This document shows positions 25,329-34,238 of a stretch of DNA of 64,000 nucleotides, one piece after another (the stretch's first letter is position 1; each line of letters begins with the position of its first letter). Source of the stretch: Sphingobium algorifonticola (lineage in GTDB: Bacteria; Pseudomonadota; Alphaproteobacteria; Sphingomonadales; Sphingomonadaceae); assembly GCF_004005485.1 (NCBI RefSeq), contig NZ_RZUL01000001.1:558001-622000 (forward strand), given 5' to 3'. A model generated the notes under the pieces. That model had not been told where the DNA came from. It saw only the letters and a program-made list of their open reading frames with translations, and ran no database searches. The translations under genes and the position numbers were made by a program.

Positions 25329-26873
25329 TTAGGGCGCGGAAGCCAGACTGTCGAGAAAGGCCGTCGCGCTGTCCCGCAAGGCCTGCTTGTCCCCCTCGGC
25401 CATCTTCTCCCAGGTGCGATAGGGCATGGCAAGGCGCGGGTTGCCGCGCAGCCTGTCGGCATTGCGATCGAGGAAATGCCAGTAGAGCGCGTTGAACGGG
25501 CACGCGTCCGGCCCGGTTCGCGCCTTGACCGTGTAGCGGCACGATCCGCAATAATCCGACATGCGGTCGATATAGGCCCCGCCCGCGCAATAGGGCTTGG
25601 ACGCGATCACGCCGCCGTCGGCAAACTGGCTCATGCCCAGCGTGTTGGGCAATTCCACCCATTCATAGGCATCGGCATAGACTTCCAGATACCAGCGATG
25701 CACCGCCGCCGGATCGGCACCGATCAGCAGCGCGAAATTGCCGGTTATCATCAGCCGCTGAATATGGTGGGCATAGGCATGATCGATCGTCTGGTCGATC
25801 GCCTGGGCCATGCAGTGCATGTCGGTCTCGCCCGTCCAGTAGAATGCGGGGAGCGGACGGTGCGCGTCCAGATGGTTGCGAGTCACGTAATCCGGCCCCT
25901 CGCGCCAGTATATGCCGCGCACATATTCGCGCCAGCCGATAATCTGCCGGATGAAGCCTTCCGCGCTGTTCAGCGGCACCGCGCCCGCCCGGTAGCGCGC
26001 CTCGACTTCGCGACATAGGTCCAGCGGATCGAGCAGGCCGATGTTGAGATAGGGCGACAGCAGCGAATGCCAGAGGAACGGTTCGTCGGTCAACATCGCG
26101 TCCTGATAGTCGCCGAAACGCGGCAGCGCCGTATCCAGAAACGCCGCCTGCGCCTTGAGCGCATCCTCTCGGGTCGTCGCGAAGGCAAAGCGGTCGAGCC
26201 GTCCGATGTGATCAGGAAAACGCGTTTCGACCAGCGCGAGGACATCCCGGGTGATCGCATCGGGCGCAAAGCGTGGCGGTCGCGGAATGAACAGGTCCGC
26301 CTTGGCTGGCTTGCGGTTGTCGGCATCATAATTCCACTGCCCGCCGGTCGGCTGATCGCCATCCATCAGCAGGCCGGTGCGGCGGCGCATCGCGCGATAG
26401 AAATATTCCATCCGCAACTGCTTCTTGCCTGCCGCCCAGCTATCGAACAGCGCATGATCGGCGATGAAGCGGGTATCGGCGCGGATATCGACGGGCAGGG
26501 CGAAGCGCATGGCCCAGCTTTCCAGCATCGCCTGCACCCGCCATTCGCCCGATTCGGTAACGACGATGCGCGCCGGATCATGCCGTTCCACCGCGCGGGC
26601 GACTTCGCCGGTGAAGCTCCCGCTGCTTTCGGGATCGTCCAGCGCGACATAATCGACGGTCCACCCGGCAGCGCGCAACGCCTGCGCATGATGCCGCATG
26701 GCCGACAGGATGAATGCGATCTTCGCCTTGTGATGGGCGACATAAGTCGTCTCCTCCATCACTTCCATCATCAGTACCACCGATGCCGCCGGGTCCGCCC
26801 CCTCCAGCGCCGACAGGTGGAGGCTCAGCTGGTCGCCCAGCACGGGAATCAGGGTGAGGGCGCGCGTCGTCAT
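25329..26873 (-). CDS. FeS-type cryptochrome/photolyase (FeS-BCP, bacterial (6-4) photolyase class)
   Basis: 514 residues from MTTRALTLIPVLGDQ; a longer frame to 27023 would run into the preceding gene. The N-terminal Rossmann domain begins TLIPVLGDQLSL, as in the PhrB/FeS-BCP group. The C-terminal FAD domain has PYLNIGLLDP, IRQIIGWREYVRGIYW and AYAHHIQRLMITGNFALL. Four cysteines fit the [4Fe-4S] cluster: one in TDMHCMAQ and three in DYCGSC and DACPFN with spacings of 3 and 13, as in Agrobacterium PhrB. It would repair (6-4) photoproducts using blue light. The gene starts 31 bp after the proline-rich membrane protein gene. Confidence 0.93.
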   Translation of the reverse strand: MTTRALTLIPVLGDQLSLHLSALEGADPAASVVLMMEVMEETTYVAHHKAKIAFILSAMRHHAQALRAAGWTVDYVALDDPESSGSFTGEVARAVERHDPARIVVTESGEWRVQAMLESWAMRFALPVDIRADTRFIADHALFDSWAAGKKQLRMEYFYRAMRRRTGLLMDGDQPTGGQWNYDADNRKPAKADLFIPRPPRFAPDAITRDVLALVETRFPDHIGRLDRFAFATTREDALKAQAAFLDTALPRFGDYQDAMLTDEPFLWHSLLSPYLNIGLLDPLDLCREVEARYRAGAVPLNSAEGFIRQIIGWREYVRGIYWREGPDYVTRNHLDAHRPLPAFYWTGETDMHCMAQAIDQTIDHAYAHHIQRLMITGNFALLIGADPAAVHRWYLEVYADAYEWVELPNTLGMSQFADGGVIASKPYCAGGAYIDRMSDYCGSCRYTVKARTGPDACPFNALYWHFLDRNADRLRGNPRLAMPYRTWEKMAEGDKQALRDSATAFLDSLASAP

Positions 26874-26904
26874 CCCACCCGCGTCGGCCAGTCGGCGCAT
26901 GCGG

Positions 26905-28074
26905 TCAAGCGGCGACAGGCCCCTGCGCCAGACGACAGCCCAGGCCCTGATAGGCGCGCGGCCCCTGGTCGAGGCGGAACGGCGCCATCCGCGCGGCGGG
27001 CGGGGTGCTTTCCTGCCCGACAATGAATGCGCCGCGCGTCATGTCGTCGCCATCGAGCGAGATAACTCGAAACGCAACGATCGGGATCAGCAGCGCACGG
27101 CCCTGCACCGCGATCGGCGTCAGGCGTTCTCCGGTCAAGTGCAGCAGCCCTTCCACGGCCACGGCTGCGCCCGGTGCCAAATCCGCGACGCGATGCGCTT
27201 CCGGCGCGAAGGGGTCATCATAGAAGGCCGAAAGGGCCTGCGGCTGGCGCGCATCGGCATTGGCGATGAAGGCAGACACCGCCAGGCCCTCAATCACCGC
27301 ATCGCTGATGTTGCGCAGGGCGAGGCGATAGGCAAGCTGTGCCCCGCCGGGCGTCGTCCGCATTGAAAGCGGCGTGAATTGCAGCGCCACGGATAGCGCA
27401 GGTCCGGCGGGCTGATCCGGCGTGGCGGGCAATGGCGGTGTCGGCGGCACGGCGGCGCGGGGTTTGGCCGGTGGCGAAGGCTGCGCGAGGGGCGCTTCGG
27501 GGGCGACAGATAGGCGCGCCCGTCTGCTACTGGCCTGCCGACGCTTTCGCAGCAGGAGGACGCCGAGCATCCCCGCAATCAGCATGCCGCCGACAATCCA
27601 GGGCCAGCGCAACGCCGGAATGTCCCCCGCTGGCGCGGCGGGCGTAGCCGATACCGACGGCAAAGCCGACGACTCCTGCGGCACCGGGGACGGCACCACC
27701 GGGCCGCCCGCAACCGGCGATGGCATGACGGGCGGCGAAGGCATATCCGGTTCGTCCGGCACCGTCGGGCTTGCATCTGTCCGCGGGCGGATGGCGGTAC
27801 GGGCAGCGGGCGCTGCGGTCGTCGGGTTCATCGTCGGGGCAACGCGCGGAGGCGGTGTTGCGCCCGTTTCGGCAGGCGCGGACGGCAGCGGGACAGCGGG
27901 CCGATTGTCGATTTCCGGCCCGGCCGCCTGCGGCACCGCCGGCCGATTGGGATCACGCGCGGGATCGAGACGGAAATCCTCAAGCGCGGGCGGCGCGTCG
28001 TTGGTCTGCCCTGCCGCCGGAAACGTCCCGGCGATCATCGCCCCCGCCAGAAATAGCTGTCGCATTATCCCCAT
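26905..28074 (-). CDS. Proline-rich exported protein with one membrane anchor, unknown function
   Basis: About 389 residues from MGIMRQLFLAG (MRQLF at 28065 is an alternative). The frame runs further 5', but that stretch is antisense to queF and has no coding character. Signal peptide to about FPAAGQ; a low-complexity Pro/Ala/Ser linker (about 45-160); one membrane helix WPWIVGGMLIAGMLGVLLL followed by basic RKRRQ; then a second Pro-rich linker and a compact C-terminal domain of about 150 residues (ALSVALQFTPLSMRTTPGG, FAPEAHRVADLAPG, VAFRVISLDGDDMTRGAFIVGQE). The C-domain looks like an immunoglobulin-type beta-sandwich, but I cannot name it. Probably the first gene of the operon that continues into the photolyase gene. 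Confidence 0.72.
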   Translation of the reverse strand: MGIMRQLFLAGAMIAGTFPAAGQTNDAPPALEDFRLDPARDPNRPAVPQAAGPEIDNRPAVPLPSAPAETGATPPPRVAPTMNPTTAAPAARTAIRPRTDASPTVPDEPDMPSPPVMPSPVAGGPVVPSPVPQESSALPSVSATPAAPAGDIPALRWPWIVGGMLIAGMLGVLLLRKRRQASSRRARLSVAPEAPLAQPSPPAKPRAAVPPTPPLPATPDQPAGPALSVALQFTPLSMRTTPGGAQLAYRLALRNISDAVIEGLAVSAFIANADARQPQALSAFYDDPFAPEAHRVADLAPGAAVAVEGLLHLTGERLTPIAVQGRALLIPIVAFRVISLDGDDMTRGAFIVGQESTPPAARMAPFRLDQGPRAYQGLGCRLAQGPVAA

Positions 28075-28176
28075 GATCCCGCTTTCAAGGCTGGCCTGCG
28101 CGTGAACTAGCCATGAATGGCGGCGACGCAAGGCCGGGGAATGACATGGGCGGTGCAATCGCGTAGACGAGCGGCC

Positions 28177-28635
28177 ATGACACTGCCACAGCCTCCCCTG
28201 CATCTGGGCCAGACCAGCGCCCTGCCCGCGACGCCGCAAGCGGCCGTCCTCGACTATGTGCCCAATCCGCGCGCGGGTGCGCTCTATCTCGTGCGCTTTG
28301 CCGTGCCGGAGTTCACGTCGCTTTGTCCGGTGACCGGCCAGCCCGATTTCGCGCATCTCGTCATCGATTATGCGCCGGGGGCGACAATCGTCGAATCGAA
28401 ATCCTTGAAGCTGTTTCTGGGCAGCTTCCGCAACCATGCCGCCTTCCACGAGGATTGTACCGTCGGCATCGGCCAGCGGCTGTTCGACGAAATGGCACCG
28501 CAATGGCTGCGCATCGGCGGTTACTGGTATCCGCGCGGCGGCATTCCTATCGACGTGTTCTGGCAATCGGGTGCCCCGCCCGCCGGGCTGTGGCTCCCGT
28601 CGCAGGACGTGCCCGGCTATCGCGGCAGAGGCTGA
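28177..28635 (+). CDS. queF: NADPH-dependent 7-cyano-7-deazaguanine reductase
   Basis: 152 residues from [12 protein letters not shown], the usual size of type I (unimodular) QueF; an upstream ATG would add 20 residues that do not fit the family. [14 protein letters not shown] holds the catalytic cysteine, [15 protein letters not shown] is the QueF motif for NADPH and substrate binding, and FHEDC provides the conserved Glu and acid. It reduces preQ0 to preQ1 in queuosine synthesis for tRNA. It stands alone on the forward strand, divergent from the proline-rich protein gene. Confidence 0.95.
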   Translation: MTLPQPPLHLGQTSALPATPQAAVLDYVPNPRAGALYLVRFAVPEFTSLCPVTGQPDFAHLVIDYAPGATIVESKSLKLFLGSFRNHAAFHEDCTVGIGQRLFDEMAPQWLRIGGYWYPRGGIPIDVFWQSGAPPAGLWLPSQDVPGYRGRG

Positions 28636-28690
28636 TGGCGCGGCTGATTGCGCGCTGGCAATATCCCGCCGCTTACACTAATGTCAGTGG

Positions 28691-29089
28691 ATGACCGCCG
28701 CCGTTCATCACCACAGCATCGCCGTGCAGCCTGAAGACATCGACTTCATGGGCCACGTCAACAATGCCCATTATCTCAAATGGGTGCAGGAAGCGGTGGT
28801 CGCTCACTGGGAAAAGATCGCCCCGCCCTCGGCCGTGGCGGAACATCTCTGGGTCGCGCTGAAGCACGAGATAACCTATCGCAAGCCTGCTTTCCTCGAT
28901 GATCCCATCATCGCCACGGTGATCGTGGAAAAGGTGCAGGGTGCCCGCGCTTTCTACGAAACGCTCATCAAGCGTGGCGAAGAGGTGCTGGCTGAAGTCA
29001 AGTCAAGCTGGTGCTGCCTCGATTCGGTCACGCTGCGTCCTGCCCGCATCGCGCAGGATATCGCCGACCGGTTCCTGCCGCGGGATTGA
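28691..29089 (+). CDS. Acyl-CoA thioesterase, hot-dog fold (YbgC/4HBT type)
   Basis: 132 residues. The 4HBT signature is clear: VQPEDIDFMGHVNNAHYLKWVQEA (about 12-35), with the catalytic aspartate and the HVNN active-site turn. The remaining strands (VALKHEITYRKPAFLDD, FYETLIKRGEEVLAEVKSSW) complete a single hot-dog domain. It would hydrolyse small or medium acyl-CoA thioesters in the cytoplasm; the precise substrate is not visible. It follows queF by 55 bp on the same strand. Confidence 0.87.
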   Translation: MTAAVHHHSIAVQPEDIDFMGHVNNAHYLKWVQEAVVAHWEKIAPPSAVAEHLWVALKHEITYRKPAFLDDPIIATVIVEKVQGARAFYETLIKRGEEVLAEVKSSWCCLDSVTLRPARIAQDIADRFLPRD

Positions 29090-29114
29090 CGGCGACAGGC
29101 GGCCGGTCTGCCCG

Positions 29115-30182
29115 CTATTCCAGATAACGCGCCCGCAGCGCCGCAACCTTGACCGGCGTAACGCCCAATTCCTTGTCCATATAGGCCTCGACCGATCCGT
29201 ACTGCGCTTCGATGCCGCGGAAGAACTTGGTGAGATAGGCTTCGCCATCCTTCGCGTACAGCGGTTCGGCTTTCACGCCGCCGGGCTTCTTCATCGCAGC
29301 GGCATAATATTGCAGCACCGGATTATTGGGATAGTCGGCGGGATTGACCGGGGGCATTTCATATTCCGGGCGACGTGTCGGCGTGGACAGATGATAGTCC
29401 GTCATGATGATGTCGCGCGGCACGCCCAACGCCGTCAGGATCAGCGCGCTGGCAATGCCAGTGCGATCCTGGCCAGCCGAGCAGTTGTAGACCACCGCAC
29501 CCTCGTCCGCGAGCAGTCGCGCGAAGATGGCGCGGAATTGCGGTTTGAGCATGATGCCAAGGCCGCCGTAGAGATTGTCGGGCAGCGTGATGCCGCCGTC
29601 GGGCCGTGTCTGCATTGCCGCGAACATGGCCTTGGCCGAATAGTCGTTGGCGATGAACAGCGCGCCGGTGCGGTCGTCAAGCAGCGTCGGCGCAACTTCC
29701 CGCTCCTCGATCGAGCGCAGGTCGATGACCGATCCGATCTTGAGACCCTGTAACTGGGCATAATCCGCCTCGTCGAGCAGCGGCATCGCGCCGGACCGGA
29801 AAATATGGCCCCATTTGACATGCTTGCCACCAGCGGCGGGATAGCCCCCCAGATCGCGGAAGTTCGATCCCTTGTCGAGCGGCAGGATGCGTTCGGCGAC
29901 ACGCGTCGTCTGACCGGTCTTGCGGTCCTTCAGCAGAAAATAGGTCCGGGTCGCCTTGTCCGCCGGAACGGTCTCCATCCCGTCGCGGTCGTTTCGCACG
30001 ATCAGTCGCGCGGTTCGGATCGTAGCGTCGGGATCGGTGGCGGCGTAGATATCGACGGCCCCGGCGTCCTTCCAGTCTATCCGCACCGTCGCGGTATCGA
30101 TCCGCGTAACGTTTGCCTGATCGAGCGCAATGGCCGGGGCGGCACTGCCCAGCAGCAGGGCAAGGGCGAGAAGGCGTTTCAT
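29115..30182 (-). CDS. Exported tyrosine-phosphatase-fold protein (Y_phosphatase3-like)
   Basis: 355 residues from MKRLLALALLLG; GAGGGAG sits 9 bp before this ATG, and the signal ends at APAIA. A short beta-rich N-domain (about 25-105) precedes the phosphatase domain: SNFRDLGGYPA, VKWGHIFRSGAM, IGSVIDLRS, and the CX5R loop NCSAGQDRTG with the nucleophile at about C234 and R240. The CxAGxDRTG form is that of the IphP/Y_phosphatase3 group rather than classical PTPs or ruminal PTP-like phytases. It lies 24 bp after a TBDR gene and near a phytase, so a periplasmic organophosphate or inositol-phosphate phosphatase is likely; that is inference. Confidence 0.85.
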   Translation of the reverse strand: MKRLLALALLLGSAAPAIALDQANVTRIDTATVRIDWKDAGAVDIYAATDPDATIRTARLIVRNDRDGMETVPADKATRTYFLLKDRKTGQTTRVAERILPLDKGSNFRDLGGYPAAGGKHVKWGHIFRSGAMPLLDEADYAQLQGLKIGSVIDLRSIEEREVAPTLLDDRTGALFIANDYSAKAMFAAMQTRPDGGITLPDNLYGGLGIMLKPQFRAIFARLLADEGAVVYNCSAGQDRTGIASALILTALGVPRDIIMTDYHLSTPTRRPEYEMPPVNPADYPNNPVLQYYAAAMKKPGGVKAEPLYAKDGEAYLTKFFRGIEAQYGSVEAYMDKELGVTPVKVAALRARYLE

Positions 30183-30206
30183 GGCAGGCATCTCCCTCAA
30201 CAGTTT

Positions 30207-32849
30207 TCAGAAGCCGAAGCGGACACCGAACAGATAGCGACGGCCGATCTGTTCCACTTCGGTCGGGCGCGCCTCTGTGCCCTGATAGGCCGAATAGGTC
30301 GCATCGGTCAGGTTCGAGAGGTCGGCAAACAGCGTGAAATTGGGATTGATCTGATAGCGCAAGGCGACATCGAGATTTTCGTAGCCCTTGCGATATTCGT
30401 CCCCCGTCACCGCCGCGCCGGTGCCGAAGGTCAGCGTTTCGAGCCAGTCGCCGCGCCACTGATAGCTGATGCGTGCCGAAAGCCCGTATTTCTCGTAATA
30501 GAGCGACGCGTTGGCAACGATATCCGACGTGCCCGGAAAGCCGATGTCCTTGCGGTCGGCGGTGTCGAACGCGCCGTCGAGATAGGTGATGTTGCCCTGA
30601 AACCCGAAGCCGTCGAGCGCGCCGGGCAGGAACGTGAGCTGCTGCTGATAATTCAGCTCGATGCCGTAGAGATAGCCCTTGTCCCCGTTGAACGTCGATA
30701 CCAGCAGATAGCGCGACCGATCAACCCCGTTGCTGTTGTACGCGTCCGTCCCGGCGATCTGTTGCGTGGAATAGAGGACATTATCGACCCAGCGATAGAA
30801 GCCAGAGAGCGACAGGATGCCCGAACCCGGCAGATAATATTCGACGCTGCCGTCCAGCCCCCAGGTATATTCCGGTTTCAGCAGCGGGTTGCCGCCGCCG
30901 ATGGTGCCCGGCGAGGTCGTGTCGTTGATCGATGCGCTCACCCGGATCTGGCCGAAAGACGGGCGGGCGATGCCGCGCTGTCCGGCGAGGCGCAGCACCA
31001 GATCGTCCGACAGGTCGAAGCGCGCATTCACACTCGGGAAGACATCGGTATAGCTTTGCCCTTCGGACAGCGGCACGAGCGTGCCGTTGGCGAGCGCCCC
31101 CGTGCCGACGTTGCCCAGCTTCATATGTTCGACGCGGACCCCGGCGACCACCTGGCCGCCGGCGAACTCGAACTTGCTCATCGCGTAGCCCGCCAGCAGA
31201 TTTTCGGTGATATTGTAGCGGTTGGTGACGGGGACATTGGTGGCCGGATTGTAACGCCCGGCCGCCTGCAGCGCGTCGAGGATGGCGTCCACATCCTTGC
31301 GCATCCGCACATTGTCGACATAGTTGAGCGTGATGCCGAGCGGGAAGCCGGTATCCCATTTTTCGCCGGTCACATAACTGCCGGGCGCAAAGCTGAGACC
31401 CACGGTCGCGGGCGCGGTGGCAAGGTTGATGACGTTGCTCGTCGCGAATGTATAGCCGTCGATCCTCCGGTCCGCATACAGCCCGCCCGCCGAGAGAGTC
31501 AGCCCTTCGAACTCGCGCGACACATCGAACTTGACCGTGTAGCTGTCCGAGAATGTATCCTGCACGGCGGGAATGAGGATCGCACCGCTGTTGACCGTGG
31601 TCTGGTCGAGACCACTGAGTGCGGGGCCGCGCACGAAGCTGCCCGGCGTGGTGCCCGGCACCGTCTGGAATAGCGACACGATCGGGAAATTGGGATTGCT
31701 GAAATCGAAACTGAGCGACGGCGACGTCGCGGTCGCGGTGCTCGCCTGTACCAGCGGCAGATAGGTGGTGTTTTCCGTGCGCGTATAGTTGAAGGCGAAG
31801 GACGCATCCCAGGTATCCGTATCGAAATCGCCGCCGACGGTGTTGATGTAGTTGCGGGTACGATATTCGCCGTAATTGAATGTGCCGCGCACCGGCACAC
31901 GGACCAGATCGCCGCCGCTCAGGCTGCGTGTACCCGAAAGCGCGCGATCCAGCCGAAACTCATATTGATGCCGCTGCTCGTCGTCGTTGAACTCGGTATA
32001 GATCGTCTTGGCATAGAAACGCTGGCCTTCGACCGGGGCATATTCGATCCCCGCGAACAGGCCGTTGTTTTCCCGCAGCAACTGATAGTTGCGGATGTCC
32101 AGCTCGGTCGGCCCGTTCGCGTCGTACAAGCCGACTTCGCGATTGTCGGTCACCTGCTTGCGGCGATAATGCGATCCGCCGATCACGATCCCGAAGATGT
32201 CGTTGGACCAGGATGCGCGCAGCGATGCCTGCCGCTGCTCGCCCTTGCCCAATTCCATGAAGCCGTAGCCCACGTCACCCTGAATATGCAGGCCCTTTTC
32301 GGCCATCGGCGAATAAGTGCGCAGATCGATGTTCGCGACGATCGCCTCCGACTGGATATTGGGCGTCAGCGACTTGTTGATGGCAATCGCGCTCAGCAGC
32401 ACGGCGGGAATCGCATCGAAGCGATAGGCGCGGGTTTCGCCGCCTTCATCCACACCGATTACCGGAATGCCGTCTACGCTGACCGAGGTCCAGCGGTTGG
32501 GCGCGCCGCGCACCTGGATGTAGCGTTCCTGCCCCTGGTCGCGCTGCACCGCCACGGACGGCAGGCGTGCCAGCGCGGCGGCGCTGTTCTGGTCCGGGAA
32601 GCGACCGACCGAGTCGGCGGCGGCGATATCGACCAAATTGTCGGCGCGACGCTTGGCGTCGATCGATGCCCCCTGCGCCGCGACGATCGATCCGGTGACG
32701 ACGATTGCGTCTTCATAGGCGTCTTCCGGTGCCGGGGCGACGGCCGGAACGCCGGCGTCCTGCGCCTGTGCCGCGAATGGCGACAAGGCCAGAGCGAGTG
32801 CCGAACCGGAAACAATGTGACGGGCAACAGCCCCCTTGCGCAAGATCAT
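30207..32849 (-). CDS. TonB-dependent receptor upstream of the phosphatase gene
   Basis: 880 residues. Signal peptide MILRKGAVARHIVSGSALALALSPFAAQAQ; TonB box AIVVTGS; plug domain with SVGRFPDQNSAAALARLPSV and YIQVRGAPNRWTSVSVDGIPV; long barrel ending RYLFGVRFGF. The plug style is that of Caulobacter-type TBDRs. It forms a two-gene unit with the phosphatase (24-bp gap). A candidate Pho half site, CTGTCAT on the reverse strand at 32896-32902, lies 47 bp before the start. The ligand is unknown; a phosphorylated compound is suggested by the neighbours only. Confidence 0.9.
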   Translation of the reverse strand: MILRKGAVARHIVSGSALALALSPFAAQAQDAGVPAVAPAPEDAYEDAIVVTGSIVAAQGASIDAKRRADNLVDIAAADSVGRFPDQNSAAALARLPSVAVQRDQGQERYIQVRGAPNRWTSVSVDGIPVIGVDEGGETRAYRFDAIPAVLLSAIAINKSLTPNIQSEAIVANIDLRTYSPMAEKGLHIQGDVGYGFMELGKGEQRQASLRASWSNDIFGIVIGGSHYRRKQVTDNREVGLYDANGPTELDIRNYQLLRENNGLFAGIEYAPVEGQRFYAKTIYTEFNDDEQRHQYEFRLDRALSGTRSLSGGDLVRVPVRGTFNYGEYRTRNYINTVGGDFDTDTWDASFAFNYTRTENTTYLPLVQASTATATSPSLSFDFSNPNFPIVSLFQTVPGTTPGSFVRGPALSGLDQTTVNSGAILIPAVQDTFSDSYTVKFDVSREFEGLTLSAGGLYADRRIDGYTFATSNVINLATAPATVGLSFAPGSYVTGEKWDTGFPLGITLNYVDNVRMRKDVDAILDALQAAGRYNPATNVPVTNRYNITENLLAGYAMSKFEFAGGQVVAGVRVEHMKLGNVGTGALANGTLVPLSEGQSYTDVFPSVNARFDLSDDLVLRLAGQRGIARPSFGQIRVSASINDTTSPGTIGGGNPLLKPEYTWGLDGSVEYYLPGSGILSLSGFYRWVDNVLYSTQQIAGTDAYNSNGVDRSRYLLVSTFNGDKGYLYGIELNYQQQLTFLPGALDGFGFQGNITYLDGAFDTADRKDIGFPGTSDIVANASLYYEKYGLSARISYQWRGDWLETLTFGTGAAVTGDEYRKGYENLDVALRYQINPNFTLFADLSNLTDATYSAYQGTEARPTEVEQIGRRYLFGVRFGF

Positions 32850-32966
32850 GAACCAACCCCCCGGATGTCTACCGGGAGGCCATTAGGCAGGCTTCATGAC
32901 AGCGCAGGTGCAAATCCGCGTCGGTGCCGCGACTCTTCCGTTACGGAAATGCGGCAGTGCCGCAAT

Positions 32967-34043
32967 TCATTGCAATCCCAATGCCTTTTCGATGTCACCC
33001 CAGGCAACCAGCTTGAAGTTCTGCGCAGCGGCTGCATTGTGGCCATCCTGCGCGATGAACAGGCCACCGGGATAGGCCGGGCCGAAATCGCCCAGCATCA
33101 GGTCGATCCCGTCGGTTTCCTCGCTGCCACCGATCGCGCCATCGACGATCCGGAAGCGGCCGACATAACTGTCGTCGGACAGGCGATAGAGCACATAGGC
33201 ATTGTCGCCCTGGCTCGATACGATGACATAGCCGTCCTTCTCGCCGACCGGCGCGATCGCCACCCCTTCCGCATCGGCGACGATATTGCGATTGTCGGCC
33301 GCCGCGATTTTCACCGGCGTTGTCGATCCGGTCACAGCGGCATCGAAGCGCCACAGGCCGACATCTTCCTCGGCCACGTACAGTCGCCCGGTCCGCTCGT
33401 CCGCTGCGCAGCCTTCGGACTGAGTGGCCAGTTTCAGGCTGCGCACGATTTTTCCGGTGGGCACGGTGCCGGACGCATCGATTGCCACCTGATTGATCGT
33501 TCCGTCCTTGACGACCATGAACGCGTAAAGCGCCGTCGCATCGCGATAGAAGCACACGCCATAGGCCTCCCCGACCCCTGCATCGATCGTGCCGAGGGGC
33601 GTGAGCTTTGCCGTAGCCGGATCAAGACGAAAAAGCGCCAGCTTGGCGCGCGCCAGATCGTTGCGGTCGCTGGCCGCGACCAATATGCCCGGCGCGCCAT
33701 TGATAACGACCTGATCGCGCAGATCGACGTTATTGACGCGGCCCGCATCGGAAAAATCGCGCACCTTGCCGTCCAGGCCATAGACATAGACGCCTGCCTT
33801 TTTGTCGGTCCCGACAATCAGGCTGGCGGCGGGATCGCTGGCGTTGCGCCAGATGGCCGGATCGTCGGCAGCGTCGGCATTGGTGGTGCCGACCGGCGTC
33901 GTCTCGCCCCGCGCGGTGACGGAGACCGCAGGCGCTGCATTGGCGATCCGCACCGCAACGGGCACCTCGGCCGGGGTGCAGGCACTCAGGGCCAGGCCCA
34001 TCAGGCCCAGTTGCACCAATCCGCGTTGCCCTGCTGCCGTCAT
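32967..34043 (-). CDS. Beta-propeller phytase, lipoprotein
   Basis: 358 residues. The lipobox LSAC (about 19-22) shows a lipoprotein anchored in the periplasm or outer membrane. Six-bladed phytase motifs are in order: DAADDPAIWRN, IVGTDKKAGVYVYGLDGK, GRVNNVDLRD, ATQSEGCAADERTGRLYVAEEDVGLW, DAEGVAI, YVIVSSQGDNAYVLYR and EETDGIDL, which carry the acidic residues for calcium and phosphate. The enzyme removes phosphates from calcium phytate. Beta-propeller phytases are known to cluster with TonB receptors, as here: one TBDR follows 117 bp downstream and another diverges 195 bp away. A Pho-box-like repeat lies 52 bp upstream. Confidence 0.93.
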   Translation of the reverse strand: MTAAGQRGLVQLGLMGLALSACTPAEVPVAVRIANAAPAVSVTARGETTPVGTTNADAADDPAIWRNASDPAASLIVGTDKKAGVYVYGLDGKVRDFSDAGRVNNVDLRDQVVINGAPGILVAASDRNDLARAKLALFRLDPATAKLTPLGTIDAGVGEAYGVCFYRDATALYAFMVVKDGTINQVAIDASGTVPTGKIVRSLKLATQSEGCAADERTGRLYVAEEDVGLWRFDAAVTGSTTPVKIAAADNRNIVADAEGVAIAPVGEKDGYVIVSSQGDNAYVLYRLSDDSYVGRFRIVDGAIGGSEETDGIDLMLGDFGPAYPGGLFIAQDGHNAAAAQNFKLVAWGDIEKALGLQ

Positions 34044-34094
34044 GCCGTCCCCCTTATGTAGGGGCGTCTGTTGCGGTCAAAGCATTGCAGTTGC

Positions 34095-34112
34095 ATGACA
34101 AACAGATGACGG
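34095..34112 (-). promoter_or_regulatory. Pho-box-like site facing the phytase gene
   Basis: On the reverse strand CCGTCAT-CTGT-TTGTCAT: two 7-bp direct repeats spaced by 4, with 12 of 14 positions matching CTGTCAT-N4-CTGTCAT, the PhoB box known from enterobacteria and rhizobia. It lies 52 bp from the phytase start. Confidence 0.6.
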
Positions 34113-34145
34113 GAAGGGATCTGAACGTAACATATGCGACATCAA

Positions 34146-34163
34146 ACGTCATGATGCAGTCAT
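34146..34163 (+). promoter_or_regulatory. Pho-box-like site facing the divergent TBDR gene
   Basis: ACGTCAT-GATG-CAGTCAT on the forward strand: direct repeats with the 11-bp period of a PhoB box, 11 of 14 positions matching CTGTCAT-N4-CTGTCAT. It ends 75 bp before the TBDR start and is 33 bp from the oppositely oriented box for the phytase. Confidence 0.58.
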
Positions 34164-34238
34164 CGTTCGGACGCTGCCCTGTCAACGAATGTCCATAACG
34201 CCCCGGTCAACGATCTATCGTGACCAGGGGGAATTACC

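Noticed and set aside
29115-30182. Calling the CX5R enzyme a PTP-like phytase
   Set aside because: The loop is NCSAGQDRTG, the Y_phosphatase3/IphP form, not the HCxxGxxR pattern with the context known for cysteine phytases. The phytate link is only by neighbourhood.
32849-32966. Pho box before the TBDR at 30207-32849
   Set aside because: Only one half, CTGTCAT on the reverse strand (32896-32902), is good; the second half at the right spacing does not match, so it was not listed as a site.
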